From contig OZ026615.1 of assembly GCA_964020975.1 (NCBI GenBank), forward strand, positions 85,403,989 to 85,467,988: DNA of 64,000 bases. The letters run 5' to 3'. The first letter of the stretch is position 1, and each line of letters opens with the position of its first letter. This stretch comes from Hermodice carunculata. Taxonomy: Eukaryota > Annelida > Polychaeta > Eunicida > Amphinomidae. The notes below the pieces were generated by a model, which saw only the letters and a list, made by a program, of their open reading frames with translations, searched no databases and was not told where the DNA came from. This document shows, in pieces, positions 52,751 to 64,000 of this stretch. The translations under genes and the position numbers were made by a program.

Positions 52751-54785
52751 CCACACGACAAATGAGTATTTTTATGATAGGTTTATTAATTTGTTCGTAT
52801 ATCTTTATATACATGTTTTATCTTGATATATTTTCAATAACAGGTACGATACAGTTTTTACATATATAAATTCCAGCGGCCTTTTCTTTCTACTAATCCA
52901 CATCCCACAGCTTTGTGTCTTGTGCACTGGTGCTTCACGTGTCCTTTTTTTCCCAAATTAGGCATGTATTCTATGTGGTTGGTTCTTGTTTACCGTCAGG
53001 GTTCTGTGATTGGTTGTTCACACACTAAGGTTCTGGGTAATGTCAGCATTTCTTTTTATATTTAAGGATGAACTTTCAGTTGTGATTTTACACACTCTCA
53101 GTCCTTATCCTGGTACAAACTGGGGAAAATGGAGCCATTGGCGATGCACCATTAAGGCATGTGGCTTTGTGTTCTGTCACTGTGTACTTTGACAGGGTTT
53201 TTTCCTATTGGAGTATTGGGTAGAGAAAAGTAAGTTTTTTGACTTTATATTTGGTTAATGTTGAAGTTTGAATTGTTGCTGGTATTGTATGGTGAATATT
53301 TTTATCTACAACCGTTGGAATTAGATATATTGAATATTTAATTATTTAAAGTTGGCTTGACTTTCTGAAGAGTTTGGAATGTCTAACGTTAATATGTCTT
53401 CATAGTGTCAAGATATACTGGTAGGTACAAATATGTGATACTTATTGAGGCATAAAACACATATGTATTTTGCGTGCATTTGGTCGAAAGTTATATTCAT
53501 CGAGGCTCACATTACCCGTTGCGCACGGACGTGAATTTATACAGTTGCATAATTAATATATGAGTAAAGAATTATGTAGTTTTGAATACGTGTAGTATGA
53601 GTATATATAGTGAATTATTTGTGCATAAATTAGTTCTATAAAATGTTTAGCAATGGCGTGTCTATATAAATGTGCTGTTTCTATCTATAGCTTTATAATT
53701 TATGTTAGTTCTTTAAGGTGTCACATGATGGCGTATAAATGGGAGTTTGCTAATTTCTATCTACGGTTGTGAGTTTGGTTTATATTATAATCACTGGTTT
53801 CAACATATTAGCTGTAGGTTAGCTCATTGTACTAAATTGTATGAATAGGTTATGAAGTATATGTATTGGTGAAAATTATTGTAAGCATTGGTTTAGCGGT
53901 TATTGGATAAAAAGTAGCCGGAAAATATGGTAATAAGTATGATTACATGTTCATACATAGAAATATATAAGAGGTAAATGATTGATAAAAGGTGATTCAA
54001 TGTTATCTGTTAAAAGTTTCATGTCGCTTAATATGGATATGTAATTTGCAGTTTATGTACCCCTGGTTGTGCACCATGTATCTACGTGTCCCGCACTGTG
54101 TGTCAGTTTGGTTGTGTATCCAGATTCCTGTGCAATTGTATTGTGGGGATCAATAAATGGATTGCCATGGAACTATCCTTCATTAGTTTTTGAATTTGTT
54201 GCTGACAATTTACATTTTGAAACTCACAGTGGTCTTGGGCTTCTGTGGTTACCTTAGGTTGGCCACTTCTTAGTCAATCTTGGCAGGACCCAGTAGTTCA
54301 GAGCCGGGTTGCAAGACGTGATATTGTTGATACTGATGCATCCAGCATCTGAACAACCCGGGACTACTTGTACCTAATCGCATCATCCCAATTTCTGGTT
54401 AGGTATATCTTGTGCAAGGTGAGGCAGTTGGCCATGGTGTAGACGTTCCCACTGGTCACAGGTCTTACAGAATCTTTAATCTATTCTGATTGATGGACAC
54501 CACTATACCTGTTAGTTCACCGTCATAGCCAATATTACCTGGTCGTTGGTGTAATCACGTGCAACGCAGTACCTTTCCAGTACGTACCTCGTTCTGGTAC
54601 ACCTTATTACGTGGATCACCCTTATATATAAGTATGAGTGATGGTCCCCTCCCTTCTGGTACACCGCATTGTCTGTGGTCACCCACGTGCAAAAGTGCTG
54701 GGGCAACCATTATGTGTAATATACTGACACTTTGCTCCTACCTTGGAGCCAAGTAGCCATTTTATGTTTCTTTTGCTGTTCAATT

Positions 54786-54819
54786 TACATATATACATAC
54801 ATACACACATACATACCAT

Positions 54820-54851
<32 letters not shown>

Positions 54852-54890
54852 GCACGCACGCACACACACACACACACACATACATACATA
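54786..54890. repeat. (CATA)n/(CA)n microsatellite
   Basis: CATA tetranucleotides are followed by CA and CG interruptions, then CATA again. Confidence 0.94.
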
Positions 54891-55252
54891 TTCTAGTTTA
54901 TATTTTCACTGCTTGTTCACATTGAGCAACAACAATTTAATATCGTTTTTGTTTCTATTTCAAAATCTTTCATTCTTAGAATTCAAGTAGGTTGTCTGCG
55001 CCAAATTTAAAAAACGTGAAAACAAGCAGCCACAATCCCTAAAATGTGTGATCGCGAATTATAGGCTTCGAAGAGCCTCAATGCTTTCTAGCTTGTAACC
55101 GGTTTATATATACATTTATCTTTAAGAGCTTCCAATCAATTTTATAATTCTTTAAACCAAACATGGCAATACTGATTAGGTAAAGGTCCAGACTAAGACA
55201 GTAGCCGCATTGAATATGGAGTTAAAAGAGATTGGATTGCCTCCTTCTTCTC

Positions 55253-55390
55253 TTCCTCTTCCTCCTCCCCTCCTTCTTCTTCTTCTTCTTCTTCTTCTTC
55301 TTCTTCTTCTTCTTCTTCTTCTTCTGCTTCTCCTTCTCCTTCTCCTTCTTCTTCTTCTTCTTCTTCTTCTTCTTCTTCTTCTTCTTCTTC
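55253..55390. repeat. (TTC)n trinucleotide tract
   Basis: About 140 bp of TTC/TCC triplets. All open frames here are homopolymeric. Confidence 0.97.
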
Positions 55391-55897
55391 GTCTCCATCT
55401 TATCAACTTCACAGAGGGTGCTGCCCGGCTGTGTCTGTCTGTATAATGGATTTTCTCTTCAGACTTTGTGTATATTTTAGTGTAGTTAGAGCTTTATTCA
55501 AAGGCAGATATGTATTATGTATCTGTTTGGAAGGATTTTGATCTGACCCAACAGGACCGTAAACAAAACTATAATCTAAATAATGGTTTCGTGCCTGGCA
55601 TACTTCTTTTCTCTCTATAACAAGCTCATGGAATTTGCTTATGAAATATTTACAACTGTCGTGGTCAAAACTAATACCTAACCAAAATGACAATGACAGC
55701 AAATGTGCTTTACCACTTTTATCTCAATATTATTATGATATTTTAAAGCTCTTGGAACAAGCTTGACCAATTTTTTCCGATGCAATATATTTGGTGTTCT
55801 TTGTTAGCATAATGAAGAACAAGCTTGTGGAACTAAATTTTACAAAGCACACCTTATCCCCACTACGAGAAATTACTAACAAGTGTTTACTTTACAG

Positions 55898-56104
55898 AGA
55901 AATGCTCAAATGGGTGGCTGTATTTTGAAAACAATTGCTACCAGTCTTTTCGAAGCAATATGACGTTAGTGTGGTCAGTTGCAGAGGATCTCTGCACATT
56001 ACACCAGGCTCATCTTCTGTACATATATACTGAAGAAGAAAGCAAACTTATGCACCGTTTGTTAACTACAATATGGCTTCCACAGGAAGGAATGGTATTC
56101 ATAG
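55898..56104 (+). CDS. Exon 16: C-type lectin domain, first part
   Basis: Acceptor GTTTACTTTACAG, donor ATAG|GTGCGA; 207 nt, phase 1 to phase 1. It reads KCSNGWLYFENNCYQSFRSN, then VWSVAEDLCTLHQAHLLYI and MVFIG. C-x-x-G-W-x-x-(Y/F)-x-x-x-C-Y...W-x-x-A-x-x-x-C is the N-terminal half of a C-type lectin domain. The extra first Cys makes it the long, six-cysteine form. The W-I-G-L motif is V-F-I-G-L across the junction with exon 17. Confidence 0.93.
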
Positions 56105-56657
56105 GTGCGATATGAGGCATAAAATACAAATGCCATTTGCTTCACTTGTTTATCTTCATTTCAGTTTATAAAATAATTTGTACTGCCATTCAACAACAAC
56201 AAAACTTTGACGGGTCCCCTCAGGAAAATTTGTGATAAATATGGCAAAGCCCTGCAAGAAAAGTGTATTTTAGTTTTGATGATTGTTGCAGACTAAACTG
56301 TTGTCCAGTAATTATCAACTCCAATTTCAGTAAAACTACAAATAATAATTAAAAGTTATTTTACACAAAACCATGAATCTCAGGAAACACATAAACTCTT
56401 CCCATTTATGTCATTTTTCATTTTATTCATTTAAGTATTCATTTATTTGTAACCTTGAATAGTTTATCTGATTACATACATTTTTCATTTGTACATAAGA
56501 TAATGGATGGAAGTATTTTAAGTAGGCACAGGTACACTATGGTTAATAAGCACGACTCATATCCAGGCAAGCTTCAAACAAAGTTTTCTCCCCACTGGAA
56601 AACAATTTATTTTAGATTAGAAATATATCATGGCTTCCCAATCGTGGTTTTTTTCAG
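56105..56657. other. Intron 16
   Basis: Plain AT-rich phase-1 intron inside the C-type lectin domain. Confidence 0.65.
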
Positions 56658-56727
56658 GTCTTAATGATCGCTTGAAGGAAGGGAACTGGGTCTGGCCAGA
56701 TAGAGCGCCACTAACCTACAGCAACTG
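56658..56727 (+). CDS. Exon 17: C-type lectin domain, middle
   Basis: Acceptor GTTTTTTTCAG, donor AACTG|GTAAAG; 70 nt, phase 1 in, phase 2 out. It reads LNDRLKEGNWVWPDRAPL then TYSN. This is the near-invariant G-L-N-D...E-G-x-W-x-W-x-D-x-x-P-L-x-Y-x-N-W stretch of C-type lectins; the Trp codon is completed by exon 18. Confidence 0.95.
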
Positions 56728-57273
56728 GTAAAGTATAACATGTTGATATCATATACTATAATACGAATTTCACATTAGTCTATTTTTAAGTGAAACAGTG
56801 AACCGTGCATGTTGTACAATGCACTATTGTTATTTTCAGCTGCAATCTAAAATAAGGCAGCAGTTGATGCGTTCCTAACTACACATAATTCATGTAAATG
56901 TACATTTGTATGCAAGCTGTTTGCACACTCGTAAGTTCCATACTTTTGCTGAAGACGTGGATTAACTTTACTTGAATGTGTTTTAAACAGTTCTTCTCAA
57001 TATGTCTAATTGGATGCTGAAGTGATATCATCTGTCAGGAAAATTAAGTTTCTGAGTGTTTTGGGAACTTGGTTTAACGCTCAGAGAGCATCAGTTACAT
57101 ACGTACTTATAAAGTTCACATGATCAAATGAGGCAAATTCCCATCTTGAGCTTTAAACTTATAGTAATTTAATGTTAATTTTGCACGAAGATCATTGAAC
57201 TTAAAAAGTAAATTTCTTTCATACATGTAAGCTGAGTTAAATCTCTATGTGGTATCATTCATGATATATCTAG
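56728..57273. other. Intron 17
   Basis: AT-rich phase-2 intron within the C-type lectin domain. Nothing else is seen. Confidence 0.65.
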
Positions 57274-57431
57274 GTACCACGGAGAAGATTCTGTTCAGCC
57301 TGATGGATCTGAAAGTGAAGATTGCACCATGATACAGTTACACAGTCTAAAGTCCTATGTTAACTGGCATGATATTCCATGTTCCTACAATGTCATAAAA
57401 CAGTATGTTTGTAAAATGTCAGTAAAGAAAG
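57274..57431 (+). CDS. Exon 18: C-type lectin domain, C-terminal part
   Basis: Acceptor ATATATCTAG, donor AGAAAG|GTAAGG; 158 nt, phase 2 in, phase 1 out. It reads YHGEDSVQPDGSESEDCTMI, then YVNWHDIPCSYNVIKQYVC. Q-P-D, the galactose-type calcium/sugar motif, is present. The second calcium motif W-N-D is W-H-D, so the main sugar-coordinating calcium site has lost its Asn. The last three cysteines (EDC, IPC, YVC) complete the fold. Exons 16-18 make about 145 residues. Sugar binding is possible but uncertain. Confidence 0.94.
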
Positions 57432-58980
57432 GTAAGGAAAGAAGTTGCGATAAACGTAGGTTTGCCTTCATATCTTTATGTAGTTGTCATAATTTATTAC
57501 ATTATACACACATAAATAGATGACTGGATGGATGGACGGGTGGGTGGCTACACAGATAGATAGATAGAAGTCTTAGAAATCCTGTAATTTATTTGATTTA
57601 TTTATTGCACCAGAACACTTTGTAATTTTAGAAAAAATCACCTAAATGTCATACGTTTAAGAAACGTGATATATACCAATTAAGGTAAGCAATGGACGTG
57701 GTCCTATTGGAGTTTTTTTTTTTTTTATAATATAAATCCAAAATGACACTCCGTTTATTTAACTTAATCACCTTTTATCAAAATCCCTTTATTCTTTAGA
57801 TGATCCTCCTTTACGTTCTATAATTTACTCCTGGAACTGCATCCATTAGTATGTATTCCAATTAACCATTTTCATTCCTTCCCATGGAAATTAGGAACAA
57901 GAGAAATGCGTGAACAGCTCCACCCCAGATGCCCTTGACATTCAACCCATTAAACAAATAATAGAAAACAAAAACGCTGGAGCATGACCACTTAAACAGT
58001 TAGTAAAAGCACCTAAGAAACATTTTTGAGAACAAGTTGATCATGTCTGTTATCATTGCAATCCCCATTGACTTGCATTGGAAACAACAAAGTTGAATGC
58101 ATAAACTAAGAAGTCTCTGAGTTGGAAAACATTCTAATAAATCAAGGGTCCAGAGCATCATCACCTACTGAACAACTTTGACCCTTATACAAGGTACATT
58201 TCCTTTAATTCAAAATCTTTTTCTTACACCATGCTAGAGACAGATTTGTGGAAGTCAGAAACAGCAAAAAAAATAAACAATAATAAAAAATAAAAGAAAT
58301 AAAAGAAAGACAACGTAGAAAAGAATGCGGGTTCTTCTTTTGAAAGTGTTAGCGTTTAGGCGGTTTCAAAAGTGGCCCTATGTGATTTCGAACTAATTGG
58401 CAAAGCAGTTTTAGAGAGGAATATTTTGAACGATTTTGGCAAAACTTAAAAAGAAATAAGTAAAAAAATGAAATAATGAATGGAGCATAAGCATTCGATA
58501 AAACGTAGCAGAAATCCACCAATGGTATATTCCCACTAAGGTTGAAGTAAATCTGCCCTATCGATTTAAGGTTATGTCGAAAACACAAACTGTGGATGGG
58601 TGACAGACATACACACAGATAACAAGGCTCAGCTGCCTGACAAGCCTGTCACCATTTCCATGACGGTTTAAATGCACTGTTATAAATTGGTACAATAGTA
58701 CGAATATGGTTGACTTATTCTTTAATATAATTGCAATGTCAAGTAAAGCATGTAAGCGTGAATTTACACCTGATGTTTATCCAAATAACAACTTCCATAG
58801 GAAGTATTTATCTGAATAAAAAGCCTCACCCCCGTGTGAACTAAGCTGGGGGGTTCTTTTTGCTTTCCTGTGCGAAAAGGTGATGTGTTTAACAGGCAAA
58901 TTAAAAAAAGTTACATTTCCAGAGAGATTATTTTGCATTTTATCCACTGCAATTGATCAGGGTTTTTTTCTCTTCAACAG
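57432..58980. other. Candidate last intron
   Basis: Contains a poly(T) run at 57713-57726 and, at 57990-58260, a diverged copy of the interspersed repeat seen at 17700-18170. No other exon is seen. Confidence 0.45.
57990..58260. repeat. Interspersed repeat related to 17700-18170
   Basis: It shares CCCCATTGACTT (58064) and AACAACTTTGACCC (58172) in the same order as the copy in intron 2, but with different internal spacing. Confidence 0.45.
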
Positions 58981-59003
58981 AATCTACTTTAATGGACACC
59001 TAA
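58981..59003 (+). CDS. Exon 19 (tentative): short terminal coding exon
   Basis: A strong acceptor (GTTTTTTTCTCTTCAACAG) enters in phase 1, matching the exit of exon 18, and gives Glu-Ser-Thr-Leu-Met-Asp-Thr then TAA. This would end the protein seven residues after the basic tail of the C-type lectin domain, with no membrane anchor. The match of phase and acceptor quality is the only evidence; a short exon like this can arise by chance. Confidence 0.38.
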
Positions 59004-59460
59004 TTGTTTGTTGGGGAAAAAGCGATATACTGAGCATGTGAAAGTCTGCTGTGCAGAAAATTGATCAGTGTGATTAGGCCACCCTGTGAGAGGTATTTTA
59101 ATTAAATGTGTCGTTCACTACTTTCCATTAACATCCAGATCCTCTTAGATTTATAATCGGCTTGTCTGGCTAGTCCATCGTTCTCTACTGGTAGTGCACA
59201 ACACACCCACTACGTATTTTCCTTTAATATAATTATCACTTTGGATGATTGAAATATTTGTTTATTTGTCTTCAAGTGGTTTTTTTACGTCAAACAGACA
59301 TTTTTTAGAGTAGTATGCTGCCGCTTTGTTCGACGTGTGCCTTACGTTTCCGAAGTTTGTTTTTACGTGAGCACTTTGGAATAAGATAAGTTTTATCATT
59401 ATACACAAAAATAACATCTTTGAGAGGAAGAGAATAAATATGCTAGACAGATCGTTAGTT
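59004..59460 (+). other. Possible 3' UTR
   Basis: If exon 19 is real this would be untranslated sequence up to the AATAAA at 59433. No other feature is seen. Confidence 0.3.
59433..59438 (+). promoter_or_regulatory. Possible polyadenylation signal AATAAA
   Basis: The canonical hexamer lies 430 bp downstream of the tentative stop codon. AATAAA is frequent by chance in AT-rich DNA. Confidence 0.25.
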
Positions 59461-61191
59461 TTCCTGTTTAATGTCTTGATATGAAGTATGCTTATAATGT
59501 GATCAAGTGGTTTATTTCACAAAAATCAGTTTAGATTGCCTCATGTAGCAATAGCTACGTTATCATGCAACAAATCCTAAACTAAAATGGATATTATGTT
59601 TCATGTAAATTTAATGTTCATGATAATGAGCCCACTGTCCACTAGTTAAGCTCATGTCGAATTGCTAACGGCTGAATATATGTTTTGACAGTGACATGAT
59701 ATGTGTACCACCTCTTAACACAGTAGTCAGCTCATTACTGTTGCTAATGGGGTTTAGATAAATCATTAATGACAAAAGTACAATGTGATAATACCACTCA
59801 TATAAATTAATGTCCAGGTCGCGGTTTCCGAAGGCGGCATATTCTTTCTCTCTTTCTTTCTTTCTTTTTTTTGTAAAAGAAAATGTACTCCTGAGCAAAA
59901 CAAATTATACTTTCTAGAGTGATATTCTGAAGCAACAAAAAGGCAATCTATGGTCGAAACGCACACGTTGCTCACCTTTGCAACTCGTGTGAAAGTGAGC
60001 TGATGTAGTAACAATCGCATTTGCCTGCATTGCAACCTTCGAGCATATACATGAGTTGATAGAATGTTTGCAGGTGCCAGGAATACTTTACAATGCACCA
60101 GCCTGCTTTCTGTCAGTCACTGGTTGCTCCCAGGGCAACTTTCATGTTTTGCTAGTGCGGGCAAAAGCTGCCCTACAAATCTGCCCTGAATCACGATACC
60201 CATATAATCTTATTCCCGGGACCTCTATGGATGTATTAACCAAACAAATGATCTGATTTTGAATAAGATAAAAAAAATTAAACTGTTGTGCTTTTGATTC
60301 TGAAGTACTCAATCCATGGCTTGATATTTCATCTAGACCTCCAAAAATAATCAATCTATCTTCTTAGCAATATGATTTACTTTGTGTTTTACATTCGCAT
60401 CTTTACAATTCTGTTCAATATTCAGTATTACACTTTAAAGCTGGATCAAATTACAATTAAGCATAATACTGAAATTTTAATCATATATTTGCACAGTATA
60501 CAAAAAAACGATTGATTCACACCGGGGCTGTCAGTATCCTATTCGATCTGCTGTTTTTACTCATTTACCTGTGAATAATTGCAAACAAGACCAATTATAT
60601 TAGGTCACATGATAAATAGGTCTCCTGCATTAAAGGAGCTGATTTCTCAAACTTCCCAGAAAGTGCAAGAAACCCATTTTTTATGATCTTAGAGTGGCTT
60701 TTACCTCTCATCGACCAAAGCATTACCCGTAAAAAAGAGATATGAAATAAGTTAGAGGGGATGAGATTCCAGGCGTGAACCAAAATGCTCTAATGCCGTG
60801 TTCATTTACCTACATTCATTATACTAATTAAATTAAGCTTTTATTTAGTTTTTATTTTATTACTTTTACACTACTCATAAAATTAAGCTTGTATTGTTTG
60901 GTCAAGATTTAGCTGCAAAGAGGCATTATCGGTGAAACAGTGTGTGACGGTGGGATATTGTCTAAAAGCAGCCATCTTTCTTGACGTTTAGTACATCCAT
61001 TACGTTGTGCTCTCACCGAGACTGTCTATGCACAAGAGGTGGCACAAGGACGAGAAAGCCTTGTGAAAATGGCCACATCCTTACATGTTCCATGTTCCCT
61101 GGATTGACCCTCATACCAAATCAGAAAAAGTTAACAAATATGTAAAAATAAGTAATATGAATAAGTAAATATGTAAATATGTGTGTATATA

Positions 61192-61254
<63 letters not shown>

Positions 61255-62340
61255 TCTTATTAGTGATGAGGAGCTTACATGTACAATCGATCTAGTTGCG
61301 CTGTGATAGAGCCCAAGTGAAATTGCTACACTGGTATTAACTGAAATTTCCTGCCCAAATATGCTAGAGCAAAGACAAGGACTACTTGTAAGCAGTATGA
61401 TCCTCCGGCAAAAACTGGAACATGCAGAGTAGTTGGTCTCTTTATATACAAAATGGCACTCTTCCACACCAAACGTGAACAAAAACACAAGTGGAGAATG
61501 TATCACGCTTCCACACCAAACGTGAACAAAGACACAAGTAGAGACTGTAACCAAACCTACTACCAAATATGGACCTTGCAAATTACGGAATATAGATCGC
61601 TGCATGAAATACATATATGTACAAAGGTTAAAAATGAGTCAGAAGATTTTCTGTTTTTTAGGATAGGCAGACACAAGAATGAAAACAAAGAGTCTTTTTA
61701 TCTCACTGTTTGGTTAGGGTTGCACAAACATCGTAACACTTTATAGAAAAGCCTCTGTAGCTCTAAATTTTACCGATATGCCTATTACACGCCCGCAATA
61801 TATCTTACAGGGTCTGAAAACAGTCCATTACCTTACACCCTGTCTCCTAACATGCTATTGAATCATATATGAAACGTCTTAAAAGGTCTGAAATGATCTG
61901 ACTGCCTTAACTTCTTTTTCCTGTCATCACTGCCACACTGCATTCATATTCACTGGGTCTTCCCCACTTTCTCTCAATTTGACACCGTCTCACAAAGATT
62001 TTAGATTATTTTGATGGAACAAAATAAGAGTGTGCTAGCGATTGTATAGTGAGAGTTTGTTGTCTGGCATTATACTAATCTCAAGTTCCTATTGGATGCA
62101 CAACTGATACAACTGAACAGGTTTTGTCTAAAACGAAACGTGTTTACAGCAAGTGTTGGGCCAGTTACATATGTACATATGGAATATTATAGAGACCATG
62201 TATGAGATGAATGAGCAACGCAAAGTCACCCCTTTAGACCGCAAGGAAATGACATGAAAGATGCTCAATGCACTTGATGGCCTTGCAGAAAGAAGTACTT
62301 CCGTGGACGACCCCAACCGCAGAAATATTGCCACTGGCAT
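59461..62340. other. No gene recognised
   Basis: AT-rich sequence with a small (CTTT)n patch at 59847-59868, a (TA)n tract at 61186-61252 and a short direct repeat (CTTCCACACCAAACGTGAAC at 61462 and 61509). None of the open frames has recognisable protein pattern. Confidence 0.55.
61186..61252. repeat. (TA)n microsatellite
   Basis: A TA run of about 55 bp with TGTG interruptions at its left end. Confidence 0.96.
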
Positions 62341-63027
62341 TATTGAACATCATTACGTAAATCTTATTTAAGCTAAACAAGTAGGCCTCACTGCCGTTTG
62401 ATGACAGAAAGCCGTAACTGCACTTCGGTACTTTTTCCGGAAACTGCGTTGGAAATATTCATTTGTAATTTTCAAGCTCAATTTCCTTTTTAATATTTTC
62501 ATATGTGATACTGTTATATTGTAGAAACACTATGCAAAGCAAACGTGATTTCATATATCTTTCCATGAAATGGACGTTAAGAGGGTTTTTTTCAAACAAA
62601 CACTTTCTCTGCTACAAATGGGATAGAATTGACGGCAAAATGTCGTATCTGCATATATAATTATGGTTTTCTGTCAAAAACATGTATTGAACATCATTAC
62701 GTAAATCTTATTTAAGCTAAACAAGTAGGCCTCACTGCCGTTTGATGACAGAAAGCCGTAACTGCACTTCGGTACTTTTTCCGGAAACTGCGTTGGAAAT
62801 ATTCATTTGTAATTTTCAAGCTCAATTTCCTTTTTAATATTTTCATATGTGATACTGTTATATTGTAGAAACACTGTGCAAAGCAAACGTGATTTCATAT
62901 ATCTTTCCATGAAATGGACGTTAAGAGGGTTTTTTCAAAAAAACACTTTCTCTGCTACAAATGGGATAGAATTGACGGCAAAATGTCGTATCTGCATATA
63001 TAATTATGGTTTTCTGTCAAAAACATG
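62341..63027. repeat. Recent tandem duplication, 344-bp unit
   Basis: Copy 1 is 62341-62684 and copy 2 is 62685-63027. By eye they differ at only a few positions (for example CACTATGC versus CACTGTGC, and a length change in a T/A run). The unit starts TATTGAACATCATTACGTAA and ends CTGTCAAAAACATG. It has no terminal inverted repeats and no recognised coding content. Confidence 0.95.
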
Positions 63028-64000
63028 CAGTGTACCTCCAAGTAGGCATTTTACAGATACTAGACGGCATCCCAATAACAACACCAACAGGGACACTATT
63101 TTGATATGATGTAAACCTGGGATATTGTGTAGTTTATCGTGTGACATGCGTGGTGAGAGAAAATCGTATCTGCAATTATGTTGACGGCTATGTATGTCAG
63201 CATGTGACTACATTCATAGCCATCATTGACATCAAACTCGCCCACTGTGAACTTTGAAAATATCCACTACCCCTCCTTCATCCAAGTCTTATGTTACAGC
63301 CACAAAAGCACCTTCCAGCTGAGGAATTATGAAATCAGATGCCCAAAGTCCTGTATCACACCAACCTCTTGCATTGCGTTATTGATGCCGGTTCACTTGC
63401 CCCCTCCTTCACTGGTCCAGTGGTACATCCACAATATGGATGTTACCATTACACTGGCTGTGTGGCAAACAAATAGATCAATTGTATTGTGCTTCATGGT
63501 TACATCCCCTTCCCCAAAGCCATATAATACCGATTGTATACTGGAAATGAAGTCGATGTTACAATTACTTTTGATGACAAAATGCATACGAAATTGAAAG
63601 AGGAAACTTCCTGTCCAATAGTAAAAAATGGAAATTCTCATTAGTATGCTAAACAAATATCTGAAAAGGCCCATCATGATGCTAATTATGTTTTCATGAA
63701 GGGAACTTAGACTGTGCCATGCGCAACAACTGATTAAAAATGACAAAGATTTACTTATACCGCTCTTCAACGACACCAGTCAAAAGTTTCACAACATTGT
63801 GAGCCACAACCGCTGTAAGTGAGGGACAGTTGTGGAACATCCATCCTGTGAATATACTAGGTCCTCGTTTTTGTGATAACCTGTTGTTTGTAGACACAAT
63901 ATATGGCTGTGACAATACCTTTGATTATGACTATGGAAAGAGGGCAGTATCCTAAATATGTACAAACCTGTCCATGCACAATTTTGACTTTTTCCAAGGG
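63028..64000. other. No gene recognised
   Basis: Open frames of up to about 125 codons occur on both strands here, but none shows a domain, splice logic or codon pattern that I can support. Confidence 0.5.

Larger units (their letters stand above)
49950..55897. other. Intron 15 (5.9 kb)
   Basis: It contains a minus-strand Tc1/mariner transposase relic (51950-52750), a G/T-rich stretch of unknown nature at about 52830-54740, a (CATA)n/(CA)n tract at 54786-54890 and a (TTC)n tract at 55253-55390. 49950-51900 is plain AT-rich sequence. No exon is supported. Confidence 0.6.

Noticed and set aside
52830-54740. G/T-rich block that might be a retroelement or long terminal repeat
   Set aside because: No matching terminal repeats, primer-binding site or coding text could be found, so no element is claimed.
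60064-60260. Phase-1 exon candidate after the C-type lectin (acceptor GTTTGCAG)
   Set aside because: It runs into a stop with no donor and shows no known motif.
62849-63109. 86-codon frame in the second copy of the 344-bp duplication
   Set aside because: The first copy does not keep the frame (the T/A run differs in length), and no domain is recognisable.

Overview
The window is AT-rich, intron-rich animal nuclear DNA. It carries many di- and trinucleotide microsatellites, several decayed non-LTR retrotransposons, small DNA transposons, and one long plus-strand gene cut into short exons by large repeat-filled introns. The domains present (kringle, F-type lectin, discoidin, CUB, C-type lectin) and the repeat families (Tx1-like, CR1/L2-like, Tc1/mariner) suggest a marine invertebrate such as a mollusc, echinoderm, hemichordate or cephalochordate. 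The sequence alone does not fix the phylum.

Layout. Positions 1-8.8 kb hold a minus-strand Tx1/L1-like LINE. Its ORF2 is badly broken and split by an unclassified 771-bp insert with an 8-bp target duplication; its ORF1 is nearly open. Positions 9.5-10.6 kb hold a plus-strand CR1-like LINE remnant. From 11.66 kb to about 57.4 kb (possibly 59.0 kb), 18 or 19 exons read by eye from splice signals and protein pattern form one chain in which every junction agrees in phase. The predicted domain order is kringle, F-type lectin 1, F5/8 type C (discoidin), F-type lectin 2, a possible SUEL-like module, CUB 1, CUB 2 and C-type lectin. Every module begins and ends at a phase-1 intron, the usual sign of domain shuffling. 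The chain spells about 1,040 residues. Its N-terminus (signal peptide) was not found and is probably outside the window or in an unrecognised exon. All modules are extracellular and cysteine-bonded, so a secreted or surface adhesion/recognition protein is the natural inference.

The introns are crowded. The 8-kb intron inside F-type lectin 1 holds a 629-bp MITE packed with ACGCGT palindromes, a degenerate tandem array, a 0.4-kb tandem duplication and a tRNA-derived SINE. The next intron holds two CR1/L2-like LINEs, one with a (GA)n expansion inside its endonuclease reading frame. A pogo/Tigger-like element sits inside a (TA)n tract just before CUB 1. Another LINE lies between the two CUB 1 exons. 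A dead Tc1/mariner transposase lies before the C-type lectin exons. From 59 to 64 kb I see no convincing gene, only a microsatellite and a very recent 344-bp tandem duplication.

All exon calls are by-eye predictions without transcript or database support. No rRNA, tRNA gene, CRISPR array, LTR element or Polinton was recognised.
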